The notes beneath the pieces were generated by a model that was not told where the DNA came from, searched no databases, and worked only from the letters and a program-made list of their open reading frames with translations. A program made the translations under genes and the position numbers. This document shows, in pieces, positions 1-10,010 of a stretch of DNA of 64,000 nt; the stretch's first letter is position 1; every line of letters begins with the position of its first letter. Location: assembly GCF_900604345.1 (NCBI RefSeq), contig NZ_LR026983.1, positions 1,550,001 through 1,614,000 on the forward strand. Direction: 5' to 3'. The DNA comes from Maliibacterium massiliense. GTDB taxonomy: Bacteria; Bacillota; Clostridia; Christensenellales; Maliibacteriaceae.

Positions 1-1
1 G

Positions 2-196
2 TACGGCAGCTTCGCCCTCGCCCGGCAGGTGCAGATGCCCGAGGTGCGCCAGGGATACTATTATTTCTATGACCGCTACGCGGATATGTATCCAGGCGAC
101 GCCGCGCCGCTGCTGGAGCGGCCGGCATTGAACTTCACATTGGCGGTATTTGATAGCGATCACGGCGTTTTGTATTTCTACAGCATCGACACGTAG
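2..196 (+). CDS. C-terminal end of an unidentified protein (partial)
   Basis: The frame enters from the left edge of the window and stops at TAG 194-196, leaving 64 residues. The tail is rich in aromatic residues (YYYFYDRY near the start, LYFYSIDT at the end) and carries no motif that I recognise. A strong terminator follows 25 bases after the stop, so this is the last gene of its transcript. The call as coding rests on the unbroken frame, GC-rich third positions and that terminator. No function can be given from this fragment. Confidence 0.6.
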   Translation, partial: YGSFALARQVQMPEVRQGYYYFYDRYADMYPGDAAPLLERPALNFTLAVFDSDHGVLYFYSIDT

Positions 197-221
197 CATT
201 TTGTGGGAAAAGGCCGTCATG

Positions 222-252
222 GCCGCGGGTACGCAGGGCCCGCGGCTTTTTT
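222..252 (+). terminator. Intrinsic terminator after the partial gene
   Basis: The arms GCCGCGGG (222-229) and CCCGCGGC (239-246) form an 8-bp GC-rich stem followed directly by six T residues. It separates the left-edge gene from trxB. Confidence 0.85.
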
Positions 253-329
253 GTGCGCTTTGGGGCACAATAAAAGGAAATCCGTGGTATGCTATATACC
301 AAACGGTGTTGGTTTAGGAGGCGATGTAC

Positions 330-1244
330 ATGTTTGACTGCATGATTATCGGCGGGGGTCCCGCGGGGCTGACGGCGGCGCTGTACGCCGCGCGCGGCGG
401 GCTTTCCACCGTGGTGTTGGAGCGGGGCATGCCGGGCGGGCAGATGGGCACCACGCACCTTGTGGAGAACTACCCGGGCTTTGAGGAGGGGGTGGAAGGG
501 CCGGACCTTGCGATGCGCATGATGGCGCAGGCGGAGCACTTTGGCGCACAGGTCCGCTACAGCGACGTGACGGCCCTGCGCCTGGAAGGGAAGACCAAAA
601 CGGCGACGCTGCTGGACGAGAGCGTGGTGCAGGCCAGATGCGCGATACTGGCGCTGGGCGCGTCCCCCCGCAAGCTGGGCATCGAAGGGGAGGAGCGCCT
701 GCGCGGGGCGGGCGTCTCCTACTGCGCCACGTGCGACGGCGCGTTTTTCCGCGATAAGAACGTGGCGGTCATCGGCGGCGGCGATACGGCGGTGGGCGAT
801 GCGCTGTATCTGGCGCGCTTTGCCGCGCATGTGCACATTGTGCACCGCAGGGACGCGTTTCGTGCCTCCCACATCCTGGTGGAGCGGATGCGGGAAAACA
901 AAAAGATCACCGTCAATACCCCCTATGTGCCAGTGGATATCCAGGGCACGGAGGTGGTCACGGGCGTGACGCTGCGCCAGGCGCAGGGGGAAGAGACGCA
1001 GCTGCTTGCATGCGACGGCATCTTTATCGCGGTGGGCAACGACCCGCAGACGGCGCTGGTGAAGGAGCAGGTGGCGCTGGACGCGCGCGGCTACATCATT
1101 ACCGATGCGGCGATGCAGACCTCGCTGGAGGGCGTGTTCGCCGCGGGCGACGCCTGCCAGACATCGCTGCGGCAGATCGTCACCGCGGCGGCGGACGGCG
1201 CCAAGGCGGCCGCCTCGGCGGTGGAATGGCTGATGGTTCGCTAA
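330..1244 (+). CDS. trxB: Thioredoxin-disulfide reductase
   Basis: A flavoprotein that passes electrons from NADPH to thioredoxin in the cytoplasm. The protein has 304 residues. Seen in order: the FAD-binding GGGPAG near residue 8, the redox motif CATCDG around residues 134-137 with its two active cysteines, a second Rossmann motif GGGDTA with HRRDAFRA behind it (the NADPH 2'-phosphate signature), and a C-terminal GVFAAGD FAD motif. An ATG at 324 is in frame, but AGGAGG at 316-321 is only 2 bases before it and 8 bases before the ATG at 330, so 330 is chosen. No thioredoxin gene is adjacent. Length and motifs are normal for the family, and the NADPH motif argues against a ferredoxin-dependent type. 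Confidence 0.96.
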   Translation: MFDCMIIGGGPAGLTAALYAARGGLSTVVLERGMPGGQMGTTHLVENYPGFEEGVEGPDLAMRMMAQAEHFGAQVRYSDVTALRLEGKTKTATLLDESVVQARCAILALGASPRKLGIEGEERLRGAGVSYCATCDGAFFRDKNVAVIGGGDTAVGDALYLARFAAHVHIVHRRDAFRASHILVERMRENKKITVNTPYVPVDIQGTEVVTGVTLRQAQGEETQLLACDGIFIAVGNDPQTALVKEQVALDARGYIITDAAMQTSLEGVFAAGDACQTSLRQIVTAAADGAKAAASAVEWLMVR

Positions 1245-1250
1245 AAGGCA

Positions 1251-1280
1251 TTGTCACGGACAAGGGGTGCATGCTACAAT
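1251..1280 (+). promoter_or_regulatory. Probable sigma-A promoter of glmM
   Basis: TTGTCA (1251-1256), an 18-base spacer and TACAAT (1275-1280), with TGC just before the -10 as in extended -10 promoters. It lies between trxB and glmM, 54 bases ahead of the glmM start. Confidence 0.65.
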
Positions 1281-1333
1281 AAGGCAATGTGAAATCGACA
1301 AAATAAGCACTTGTTGAAAGGGGCACCTGCTTT

Positions 1334-2683
1334 ATGGGAAGATTGTTTGGCACCGACGGCGTGCGCGGCGTGGCGGGCAGCGAGCTTACGTGCAAGCTGG
1401 CCTATGACCTGGGCCGCGCAGGGGCGTATGTGTTGGCGACCAACGCGCACCGCCCGCGCATCCTGATTGGGCGCGACACGCGCATCTCGGGCGACATGCT
1501 TGAGGCGGCGCTGGTGGCGGGCATCTGTTCGGTGGGAGCCGAGGCGATTTGCGCCGGCGTCATCCCCACGCCGGGCATCGCGTATCTGACGCGCAAGCAC
1601 GGCTGCGACGCGGGCGTGGTCATCTCCGCCAGCCACAATCCCTTTGCATTCAACGGCATCAAGTTCTTTGACGGGCGGGGCTACAAGCTGCCCGACGCGC
1701 TGGAGGAACGCATCGAGGCCATCATCCTCGATGGGGCGGAGCAGCCGCCCCTGCAGACGGGCAGCGGCATCGGCCGTCGATTGGAGATGCGCGACGCGGC
1801 GCGGCAGTACATAGACTTTGTACAGTCCACCACCGATGTGCTGCTTGGCGGCATGCACATCGTGGTGGACTGCGCCAACGGCGCCACCAGCGCCATCGCG
1901 CCGGTGGTGCTGCGCGAGATGGGCGCGGTGGTCACCAAGCTTTCGGACGATCCTTCCGGCGTCAATATCAACGACAACTGCGGCTCCACGCATCTGGAGC
2001 AGCTGCGCGCGCGCGTGCTGGCGGATCGCGCGGACATAGGCCTGGCCTTTGACGGGGACGCGGACCGGCTGCTGGTGGTGGACGAAAAGGGCCAGAGCGT
2101 GGATGGGGACCAGATCATGCTCATCTGCGGCCACGAGATGATGCAGCGCGGCAAGCTTGCCAAGGATACCATTGTGGCCACGGTGATGACCAACCTGGGC
2201 ATGGATATCGCCTGCAAAGAGTTGGGCATCCACCTTGTCAAGACCCAGGTGGGCGACCGCTACGTGCTGGAGCGCATGTTGGCCGAGGGCTACAGCCTGG
2301 GCGGCGAGCAGTCCGGGCACCTGATCTTTCTGGAGCATAACTCTACCGGCGACGGCATGATCTCCGCGCTGCAGCTGCTGCGCGTGATGGTCAAAACGCA
2401 AAAGAGCGCCTCCGCCCTGGCGGCCATGATGCACCCGCTGCCCCAGACGCTGGTCAACGCGCACATCCCCGAGGCGCGCAAGAATGACTATCTGCAGGAT
2501 AAAATCATTACTGCCTACATCGCTGAGCTGGAGACGAAGTATGGGGAGCGCGGCCGCGTGCTGATTCGCCCCTCGGGCACCGAGCCGCTGGTGCGCGTGA
2601 TGATCGAGGGCGAGGATCAGCGCGAGCTGGACCGGGACGCCAAGGCCCTTGCGCAGCTGATGGAGGCGCGCATCGGGGAATAA
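1334..2683 (+). CDS. glmM: Phosphoglucosamine mutase GlmM
   Basis: Converts glucosamine-6-phosphate to glucosamine-1-phosphate on the way to UDP-GlcNAc for peptidoglycan. The 449 residues match the usual family length. Visible motifs are GTDGVRG at the N-terminus, ISASHNP with the phosphorylated Ser at residue 100, the metal-binding loop DGDADRLL and the C-terminal phosphate-binding RPSGTEPLVRV. The ATG at 1334 has AAAGGGG ten bases upstream. The gene has its own likely promoter and terminator, so it appears monocistronic. The glmM, and not phosphoglucomutase, assignment rests on the GTDGVRG and ISASHNP pattern and the 450-residue size. Confidence 0.97.
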   Translation: MGRLFGTDGVRGVAGSELTCKLAYDLGRAGAYVLATNAHRPRILIGRDTRISGDMLEAALVAGICSVGAEAICAGVIPTPGIAYLTRKHGCDAGVVISASHNPFAFNGIKFFDGRGYKLPDALEERIEAIILDGAEQPPLQTGSGIGRRLEMRDAARQYIDFVQSTTDVLLGGMHIVVDCANGATSAIAPVVLREMGAVVTKLSDDPSGVNINDNCGSTHLEQLRARVLADRADIGLAFDGDADRLLVVDEKGQSVDGDQIMLICGHEMMQRGKLAKDTIVATVMTNLGMDIACKELGIHLVKTQVGDRYVLERMLAEGYSLGGEQSGHLIFLEHNSTGDGMISALQLLRVMVKTQKSASALAAMMHPLPQTLVNAHIPEARKNDYLQDKIITAYIAELETKYGERGRVLIRPSGTEPLVRVMIEGEDQRELDRDAKALAQLMEARIGE

Positions 2684-2693
2684 ACAAACGCAT

Positions 2694-2742
2694 AAAAGTG
2701 CGCCGCACAGCGTAAAATCGCTGTTAAAGCGGCGCTTTTTTT
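2694..2742 (+). terminator. Intrinsic terminator after glmM
   Basis: The arms AAGTGCGCCGC and GCGGCGCTTT enclose a nested ACAGCG/CGCTGT hairpin and are followed by seven T residues near 2735-2742. Confidence 0.85.
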
Positions 2743-2854
2743 GCGCGTTCTCCCCCATAGGGCATGGATTTTTTATGGGAAGTGTGTTTTTATAGTAACG
2801 TACCCGCGCTTTGGAGAAAAAGCGAAGCATTCTTTTGTGGGAGGGACCATTGTT

Positions 2855-3844
2855 ATGACGAAACAAACGCGCATTGGCATTGTGGGCTACGGCAACCTGG
2901 GCCGCGGCGTGGAGCTTGCGGTCGGGCAGAACCCGGATATGACACTTGCCGCAGTCTTTACGCGGCGCGACCCCGGCGCGCTTGCGATCCGCTCGGACGC
3001 GGCGGTATGCGCCATCGACGATGCGGAAAACTGGCAGGATAGAATTGACGTGATGATACTCTGCGGCGGCTCCGCCACCGATCTGCCGCAGCAGGGCCCG
3101 CGCTTTGCGGCCCTGTTCAACACCATCGATTCCTTTGACACACACGCCAACATACCCGCGTATTTCGACGCGGTGGACAAGGCCGCCCAAGCGGGCGGAC
3201 ATTTGAGCGTGATCTCCGTGGGCTGGGATCCGGGGATGTTCTCCATCAACCGCGCCTACGCCGAGGCGGTGCTGCCCCACGGTGCGACATACACCTTCTG
3301 GGGCAAGGGCCTCAGCCAGGGACATTCCGACGCGCTGCGCCGTATCCCGGGCGTGAAGGACGCGGTGCAGTACACCATCCCTGTCAAGAGCGCGCTGGAG
3401 GCGGTGCGCGCGGGCGCGCAGCCGGCGCTCACCACGCGCGAGAAACACACACGGGAATGCTACGTGGTGCTGGAGGAGGGCGCGGACCAGGCGCGCGTGC
3501 GCGCACAGATCGTCTCCATGCCCAACTACTTTGCCGATTACGATACCACCGTGCACTTTATATCGCAGCAGGAGCTCAGAGAGAATCACCGCTCTATGGC
3601 GCACGGCGGCTTTGTGATGCGCAGTGGCACCACGGGACCCAAGGACGAGACGCGCCACCTGATCGAGTATTCCTTAAAGCTGGATTCCAATCCCCAGTTC
3701 ACCGCCAGCGTGCTGGTGGCCTATGCGCGCGCGGCGCACCGCCTCAGCCAGGAGGGCGCGCGCGGCGCGCGCACGGTGCTGGACATTGCGCCGGCCTATC
3801 TCTCGCCCAAGTCGGGCGCCGAGCTGCGCGGTATGCTGCTGTAA
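2855..3844 (+). CDS. ddh: meso-Diaminopimelate D-dehydrogenase
   Basis: NADPH-dependent one-step formation of meso-diaminopimelate from tetrahydrodipicolinate, feeding lysine and peptidoglycan synthesis. The protein has 329 residues, the usual family size, and begins with a Rossmann motif (GIVGYGNLGRG, residues 8-18). The middle holds SVGWDPGMFSINR and the segment YTFWGKGLSQGHSDALRR, both typical of this family. The open frame extends upstream to 2741, but that part overlaps the preceding terminator. GGGAGG at 2839-2844 sits 10 bases before the ATG at 2855, so that start is used. Flanked by terminators on both sides. Related Gfo/Idh-type oxidoreductases are the only serious alternative. Confidence 0.93.
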   Translation: MTKQTRIGIVGYGNLGRGVELAVGQNPDMTLAAVFTRRDPGALAIRSDAAVCAIDDAENWQDRIDVMILCGGSATDLPQQGPRFAALFNTIDSFDTHANIPAYFDAVDKAAQAGGHLSVISVGWDPGMFSINRAYAEAVLPHGATYTFWGKGLSQGHSDALRRIPGVKDAVQYTIPVKSALEAVRAGAQPALTTREKHTRECYVVLEEGADQARVRAQIVSMPNYFADYDTTVHFISQQELRENHRSMAHGGFVMRSGTTGPKDETRHLIEYSLKLDSNPQFTASVLVAYARAAHRLSQEGARGARTVLDIAPAYLSPKSGAELRGMLL

Positions 3845-3889
3845 AACGCGCCAAAGAAAGGCGAATCATAGCAATCCATGCAAGCGTAG

Positions 3890-3924
3890 GGCGCGCGGAT
3901 GTAACGTATCCGCGCGCCTTTTTT
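3890..3924 (+). terminator. Intrinsic terminator after ddh
   Basis: An 11-bp perfect stem GGCGCGCGGAT/ATCCGCGCGCC with a 7-base loop, followed by six T residues. Confidence 0.92.
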
Positions 3925-3925
3925 G

Positions 3926-3954
3926 TTGCGCGGCAACGCTCTTCAGTCTATACT
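3926..3954 (+). promoter_or_regulatory. Probable promoter of the alcohol dehydrogenase gene
   Basis: TTGCGC (3926-3931), a 17-base spacer and TATACT (3949-3954), directly behind the ddh terminator and 70 bases before the next start codon. Confidence 0.65.
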
Positions 3955-4023
3955 TTGGGTAAATGATTTGCGCAATTAGGTGCTTGCTAAACAAATGTAG
4001 GAAAAAGGAGGGACATAAACCAC

Positions 4024-5062
4024 ATGAAAGCAGCCGTTTGCTATGAATGGAACCAGGTGACGTTTGACGACATCCCTGTGCCGGTGCTCAAGGAAGACGA
4101 GGCGCTGGTCAAAATCGTGTACTGCGGCCTGTGCCAGTCCGATCTGAAGGTGTACACGGGGCACCACCCCCGCGCCGCCAAGCCCATGATTGTGGGGCAC
4201 GAGTTCAGCGGGGTGATTGCGAAAATCAACACGGCGCGGGATATCGACCTGCGCGTGGGCGACAAGGTGGTGGGGCAGCCCTTTACAGGCTGCGGCGTGT
4301 GTGCGCTGTGCACCAGCGGGCACGACAATGTGTGCAGGCAGCTGCGCAACTTCGGCACGCAGAAGTTCGGCAATTTTTGCGAATACTCGGTGGTGCCGGT
4401 GCGCAAGCTCTACAAACTGGCGCCCGATGCGGACCTGCGTCTCTTTGCGCTGGCTGAGCCGCTGGCTGTGGCGGTGGGCGCGGTAAACGCGTGCGATATA
4501 CGCATCGGTGCGCGCGATGATCATCGGCGGTGGGCCCATCGGCATCCTGTGCGCCATGGTGGCGCAGCGCGCGGGCGCGGTAAGCGTGGCGGTGGCGGAT
4601 ATCGCGCCGGAGCGCCTGGCGTTTATGGAAAAGCTGGGCCTGCGCACCTTTGACAGCAGCAGGCCGGATTTTTTCCAGCAGGCCATGGCCTACACCCAAG
4701 ATCAGGGCTACAGCGCGGTGTTTGAATGCTCCGGCTCGGCCTTCGGCGCCCGGGCGATGACCGACCTTTGCGCGCCGCGCGGCCGCTGCATGCTGGTGGG
4801 CCTGGCCTCCGAGCCCTACCTGGTGGACACCTGGGCCATCGGGCAGAAGGAGCTGTCCATCCACAGCGTGCGCATTCATACGCAGGACGCGTTTGGCAAG
4901 GCGGTGGCGCTGCTCAAATCGGGCGGCATGGACGCCCAGCTGCGCGCGCTTATCACCGATGATTACACCTTCTCCCAGCTGCCGGAGATGTTCGACTTTG
5001 CGCTGCGCGATAAGGCGCACTGCAAGATCATGGTCAAGGTGGACGAGGATTATCAGGATTAG
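4024..5062 (+). pseudogene. Zinc-dependent alcohol/polyol dehydrogenase, interrupted by one frameshift
   Basis: A medium-chain dehydrogenase of the sorbitol-dehydrogenase type, split over two frames. Frame 1 (4024 to about 4515) carries the catalytic-zinc Cys37 in CGLCQSD, H59-E60 in VGHEFSG, and the four structural-zinc cysteines C90, C93, C96 and C104. Frame 2 (from about 4514 to 5062) starts at the nucleotide-binding MIIGGGPIGILC. Joined, they give about 346 residues, the normal length. At the junction the sequence GGTGCGCGCGATG would be in frame as ...RIGARAMIIGGG... if one extra GC unit were present, so loss of one GC pair explains the break. Promoter and ribosome site (AAGGAGGG, 4005-4012) are intact. 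The second part has no ribosome site of its own. Either a recent inactivation or a sequencing error. The substrate is unknown, but the neighbours point to sugar acids or polyols. Confidence 0.88.
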
Positions 5063-5282
5063 AGGATGGCGCCACACGCCCGCCGCGTCATATCTCCAGC
5101 CCGCCAGGCCTGCCGGCTGGCTGCGTCACACGCGCGTGTAAGCCCCCTGATACAACCCTTAAAACACAGGTATCATCAGATGGTGCGTCGCCTCCTGCGC
5201 GGGCGCAGCTTGGCGAAAGGGCGCGCGGCAGCGCTTTTTTACGCGCATACGCCCGCGCAGCTGTGTATCGGGCGGAAAAGCA
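5063..5282 (+). other. Gap between the dehydrogenase and gnd
   Basis: I see no gene here. The stretch holds TGATAC (5148-5153) facing GTATCA (5170-5175) with 16 bases between, and the same GGTATCAT octamer recurs in the gnd promoter at 5304-5311. No terminator with a T tract was seen behind the dehydrogenase. Confidence 0.4.
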
Positions 5283-5311
5283 TTGAAAAACGGCCTCAAA
5301 ACGGGTATCAT
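5283..5311 (+). promoter_or_regulatory. Probable promoter of gnd
   Basis: TTGAAA (5283-5288), 17 bases, TATCAT (5306-5311), 65 bases before the gnd start. Confidence 0.65.
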
Positions 5312-5375
5312 AACATCGTAAAGGCTATACATCCCCCGCGTGGGCTTTCAAATGGGTGAAGGAGGAATTTTTCGT

Positions 5376-6803
<1,428 letters not shown>

Positions 6804-6911
6804 CGTACGAACCCACTTGCAAATGGCTGGAGGCGTATCCAGCCATTTGTCCTATCTTTGCACGGGGATTTATAAGCATACAAATCGCGAAAAAAGGAGG
6901 GCTTTGCCACT

Positions 6912-8189
6912 ATGAAACCACTTAAATGGGCCAGCGACGCAGCCATCAGCAGCGAGGCGCTGCGCGAGGCGCTGCTTGCGTCCATTGCGGACGAACGCGC
7001 GCAATGGAAAAAAATTTTGATCATTCCGCCCGATCTGACGCGCGGCCACTCCAAGGCGGGCGTGATCACCGCCATGCTCTACAACGAGCTCAAGGACGAC
7101 TGCCAGATCGATATCCTGCCCGCGCTGGGCACCCACATGGCGATGACGGACGACGAGCTGCGCGCATTCTTCGGGCCGGACATCCCGCTGGAGCGCTTTA
7201 TCGTGCACGACTGGCGCAACGATACCGTGACGCTGGGCACCATTGAGGCAAGCTTTATCAGGGAGATATCGGGCGGCCTGCTGGATTACGACGTGGAGGC
7301 GGCCATCAACCGCCGCGTGATGGACGATTCCTACGATGCCATCCTCTCGGTGGGCCAGGTGGTGCCCCACGAGGTGGTGGGCATGGCCAACTACACCAAA
7401 AACCTGTTTGTGGGCGTGGGTGGCGCGCAGATGATCAACCGCTCTCACTTCCTGGGCGCTGTGGTGGGCCTGGAGAGCATGATGGGCCACGCCGATACCG
7501 CGGTGCGCCGCCTCTACAACGAGGCATTTGAGCGCTATCTCAAACACCGTCCCATCCACTTTATCCTGACGGTGATCGCGCCGCAGGACGGGGAAAACGT
7601 GCTGCGCGGCCTCTACATCGGGGATGATGAACAGACGTTCCAGGATGCGTGCGTGCAGAGCCGCGCGCTCAACATGGATTTGCTGGAGAAACCCATCAAA
7701 AAGTGCGTGGTGTATCTGGACCCCGACGAGTTCCGCACCACCTGGGTGGGTAACAAGGCGGTGTACCGCACCCGCATGGCCATTGCGGACGGGGGCGATC
7801 TTGTCATCATCGCGCCGGGCGCGCACCGCTTCGGCGAGGATGACGATATCGACGTGCTGCTGCGCAAGTACGGCTACGCGGGCCGCGACAACATCCTCAA
7901 GTGGGCCAATGAGAAGGAGGATTTGAAAAACAACCTCTCGGCCGCGGCGCACCTGATCCACGGCTCCTCAGACGGCCGCTTCAATATCACCTGGTGCCCG
8001 GGGCACCTCTCGCGCGAGGAAATCGAGAAGGCGTGTTTCAACTACATGTCGCTGGAGGACGCGATGGCCAAGTACCATCCCGATACCCTCAAGGACGGTT
8101 ACAACATCCTGGAGGACGGCGAGGAGATCTTCTACGTCTCCAACCCGGCGCTGGGCCTGTGGGCGCTCAAGAGCCAGTTTGCGGACTGA
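6912..8189 (+). CDS. LarA-family nickel-dependent hydroxyacid racemase/epimerase
   Basis: A 425-residue member of the lactate racemase (LarA, DUF2088) superfamily, which uses a nickel-pincer nucleotide to invert the 2-hydroxy carbon of hydroxy acids. The catalytic pattern of LarA is kept exactly: H153, K163 and H179 stand 10 and 16 residues apart, as do H174, K184 and H200 in the Lactobacillus enzyme (recalled from literature). DLTRG near residue 41 and GTHMAMT near residue 73 match the two N-terminal family motifs. The gene has AAGGAGGG before its ATG, follows gnd and ends in a terminator. Some family members are known to epimerise gluconate or act on other hydroxy acids, so the context favours a sugar acid over lactate. 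That substrate is an inference. No larB, larC or larE for the cofactor lies in the window. Confidence 0.85.
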   Translation: MKPLKWASDAAISSEALREALLASIADERAQWKKILIIPPDLTRGHSKAGVITAMLYNELKDDCQIDILPALGTHMAMTDDELRAFFGPDIPLERFIVHDWRNDTVTLGTIEASFIREISGGLLDYDVEAAINRRVMDDSYDAILSVGQVVPHEVVGMANYTKNLFVGVGGAQMINRSHFLGAVVGLESMMGHADTAVRRLYNEAFERYLKHRPIHFILTVIAPQDGENVLRGLYIGDDEQTFQDACVQSRALNMDLLEKPIKKCVVYLDPDEFRTTWVGNKAVYRTRMAIADGGDLVIIAPGAHRFGEDDDIDVLLRKYGYAGRDNILKWANEKEDLKNNLSAAAHLIHGSSDGRFNITWCPGHLSREEIEKACFNYMSLEDAMAKYHPDTLKDGYNILEDGEEIFYVSNPALGLWALKSQFAD

Positions 8190-8221
8190 CGCGCAGGCGG
8201 GGAATCAAAGATAAATAGCAC

Positions 8222-8250
8222 AAAAAAGCCCGGCAGCGCCGGGCTTTTTT
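8222..8250 (+). terminator. Bidirectional intrinsic terminator
   Basis: AAAAAAGCCCGGC, a 3-base loop, GCCGGGCTTTTTT. It can serve the gnd-larA unit on the plus strand and the minus-strand amidase gene that ends at 8339. Confidence 0.9.
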
Positions 8251-8338
8251 CTGTACACACATCGCGCGCGCCTGTGACTTGCTTGCGGAGGCGCCGCATG
8301 ATCTGGGCGGCGGAAGCGCATGCATCGCGCGGGCGCTC

Positions 8339-9250
8339 CTACGCCTTGGGCCAGCGGTAGCCGTAAGCGTGCAGCACCTCCAGCGGCAGCTCCATGCGCA
8401 CCGTCATGAGGGGGTCCACCACCTGGCAGATCACCAGATCCCCCACCAGCGAAAGCAACATGCACGCGCCGATGGCGTCCAGGCCGCAGGCCTGCATGAG
8501 AAAGTCGCGCATGGCGCGCGCGGCCAGGGTGCTCGCCTCCTGAAGCGTGGGGGCGGACTGCACGCTCATGCAGTGGGTGGCGTTGCGCACCATGGGGGTG
8601 GGCAGCTTCGCATCCTTGAGCACCCGCACCCGCACGTCCACGCTGCCGCGGCACTCCAGCCCGCAGGAGGCCACCTCGCCGTCGCCCATGCGCGCGTGCA
8701 GATCGCCGATGCATAAAAGTGCGCCCGGCGTGTTGACAGGCAGATAGACGCGCGCGCCCTGGGTGATGCGCCGGCAGTCCATGTTGCCCCCGTGGGGGCC
8801 GGGCGTCTTGGTATCGATGCGCGCGCCGTCCGCCGGTGCGGTGGCGATCACGCCCAGCATGATGTCCACGGGGATGCGCAGCGCCTCGTCAAAGCGGATC
8901 ATCCCCTCCTCGATGGGATAGATGCGCGGTTCTTTGCGCGTCACCACGTCGTCAAAGGGGCCTACGCCGGGCGTGGTGCGCACGATGCCCGTCTGCGCCA
9001 CCTCGATGTGCAGGATGTCCACCTGCAGCACGTCGCCGGCCTGCGCGCCCTCCACGTAGAGGGGGCCGGTGACGGGGTTGGAGTAAGTGCGCGGCAGGGT
9101 GGGCCCGTCGGGGGTGACGATACTGTCGTCAAAGCAGTCGCGCGTGATAAAGCGCACCATATCGCCGCTTGCGCAGCGCGCAGCGGGCGCGTTTGCGTCG
9201 CTCAATACGCCCAGTACATGTTCGCGGGAAATTTCGATCACAGGCAACAC
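8339..9250 (-). CDS. Acetamidase/formamidase family protein
   Basis: A member of the FmdA/AmdA family of about 303 residues, which hydrolyses short amides such as formamide or acetamide to the acid and ammonia. The best support is the family core GGNMDCRRITQGARVYLPV around residue 167, followed by CIGDLHARMGDGE, and the N-terminal SNPVTGPLYVEGA. The start is not certain: GTG at 9250, TTG at 9247 and GTG at 9241 are all in frame behind AAAGG, with the TTG giving the best spacing. It stands in the same direction as a flavin reductase gene 71 bases upstream, and the two may be co-transcribed. Substrate specificity cannot be read from the sequence. Confidence 0.88.
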   Translation of the reverse strand: MLPVIEISREHVLGVLSDANAPAARCASGDMVRFITRDCFDDSIVTPDGPTLPRTYSNPVTGPLYVEGAQAGDVLQVDILHIEVAQTGIVRTTPGVGPFDDVVTRKEPRIYPIEEGMIRFDEALRIPVDIMLGVIATAPADGARIDTKTPGPHGGNMDCRRITQGARVYLPVNTPGALLCIGDLHARMGDGEVASCGLECRGSVDVRVRVLKDAKLPTPMVRNATHCMSVQSAPTLQEASTLAARAMRDFLMQACGLDAIGACMLLSLVGDLVICQVVDPLMTVRMELPLEVLHAYGYRWPKA

Positions 9251-9321
9251 CGACCTTTCTTCTTCTAAATCTGGGGGGGAAGAAACTGCATGCGTACGGT
9301 TGCTTGAAGGCGCGTGGGGGG

Positions 9322-9828
9322 CTATTTCGTCTGATATATGGCGGTGATTTCACCGTAATAGAAGGTGTGGTAATCCGGCTCTCTGTACCAGGTATCGCCC
9401 AGCTGGGTATCCAGCAGCGCGGGTTCCATGCTCTGCTCATAGACCACGCGGCACTCGACCTGCCATGCGCAGCCCGCAACCACCGGAGCGTCTACACTGC
9501 GCGCTGGGGCGGTGGACAGGCCCGCCGCGGCGAACTTATCCCCTTCGCGCCCCGAATGGCTGCCGCAGTAGGCCAGGGCCTGCACAAGCGCACCGGGCGC
9601 GGGGATGCTGATGGTAAAGGCGCCCGCCTGCTCCAGCAGTTTGTAGGTATGCCGGCTGTGGCGCACCATCACGGTTGCGATGGGCTTGCCCCAGAGGAAC
9701 CCCAGCGAGCCCCAGCCGATGGTCATGGTGTTGGGTGATTCGCCCCCCACGTTCAAAAAGGCGCCGTGGCCGCGCATCGCTGCGTAAAAGGGCGCCTGCA
9801 GGGCTGTGATATCCAGCGTTTGACGCAT
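9322..9828 (-). CDS. Flavin reductase-like FMN-binding protein
   Basis: A 168-residue split-barrel flavoprotein of the flavin reductase/flavoredoxin family. The segment NTMTIGWGSLGFLWGKPIA near residues 33-51 is the typical FMN-binding part, followed by VRHSRHTYKLLEQAGAFTIS. The frame stays open further upstream to 9969, but AGGAGG lies 7 bases before the ATG at 9828, which fits family length. Such proteins reduce FMN or pass electrons to partner enzymes. The partner here is not evident. It precedes the amidase gene on the same strand. Confidence 0.88.
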   Translation of the reverse strand: MRQTLDITALQAPFYAAMRGHGAFLNVGGESPNTMTIGWGSLGFLWGKPIATVMVRHSRHTYKLLEQAGAFTISIPAPGALVQALAYCGSHSGREGDKFAAAGLSTAPARSVDAPVVAGCAWQVECRVVYEQSMEPALLDTQLGDTWYREPDYHTFYYGEITAIYQTK

Positions 9829-9889
9829 AAAACAACCTCCTATGGTACATGTGATGGTGTGAAAATGCTTGCGCGTGTGAAATATCTTT

Positions 9890-9895
9890 ATTGTA
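9890..9895 (-). promoter_or_regulatory. Extended -10 element ahead of the flavin reductase gene
   Basis: Read on the minus strand this is TGC-TACAAT, 62 bases before the start codon. The -35 region (TGTCAA, 17 bases upstream) is weak. It lies back to back with the promoter of the plus-strand membrane gene. Confidence 0.45.
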
Positions 9896-9912
9896 GCATA
9901 ACGCGATGCGCA

Positions 9913-9942
9913 TTGACAGGTGGAACCGCTTTTGTATATGCT
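9913..9942 (+). promoter_or_regulatory. Probable promoter of the membrane protein gene
   Basis: TTGACA (9913-9918), 18 bases, TATGCT (9937-9942). The gene start at 10011 lies 69 bases downstream. Confidence 0.65.
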
Positions 9943-10010
9943 AAATGGGAATAAAACGTACAGACGCAAAACCTGCGCCCTGGATTTTTTATGAAAGGAG
10001 CTGCCTGCCT

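Noticed and set aside
1274..3658. Very long minus-strand open frame (794 codons)
   Set aside because: It runs opposite to glmM and ddh, both beyond doubt, and is rich in Arg, His and Ala as expected from an antisense shadow of GC-rich coding DNA.
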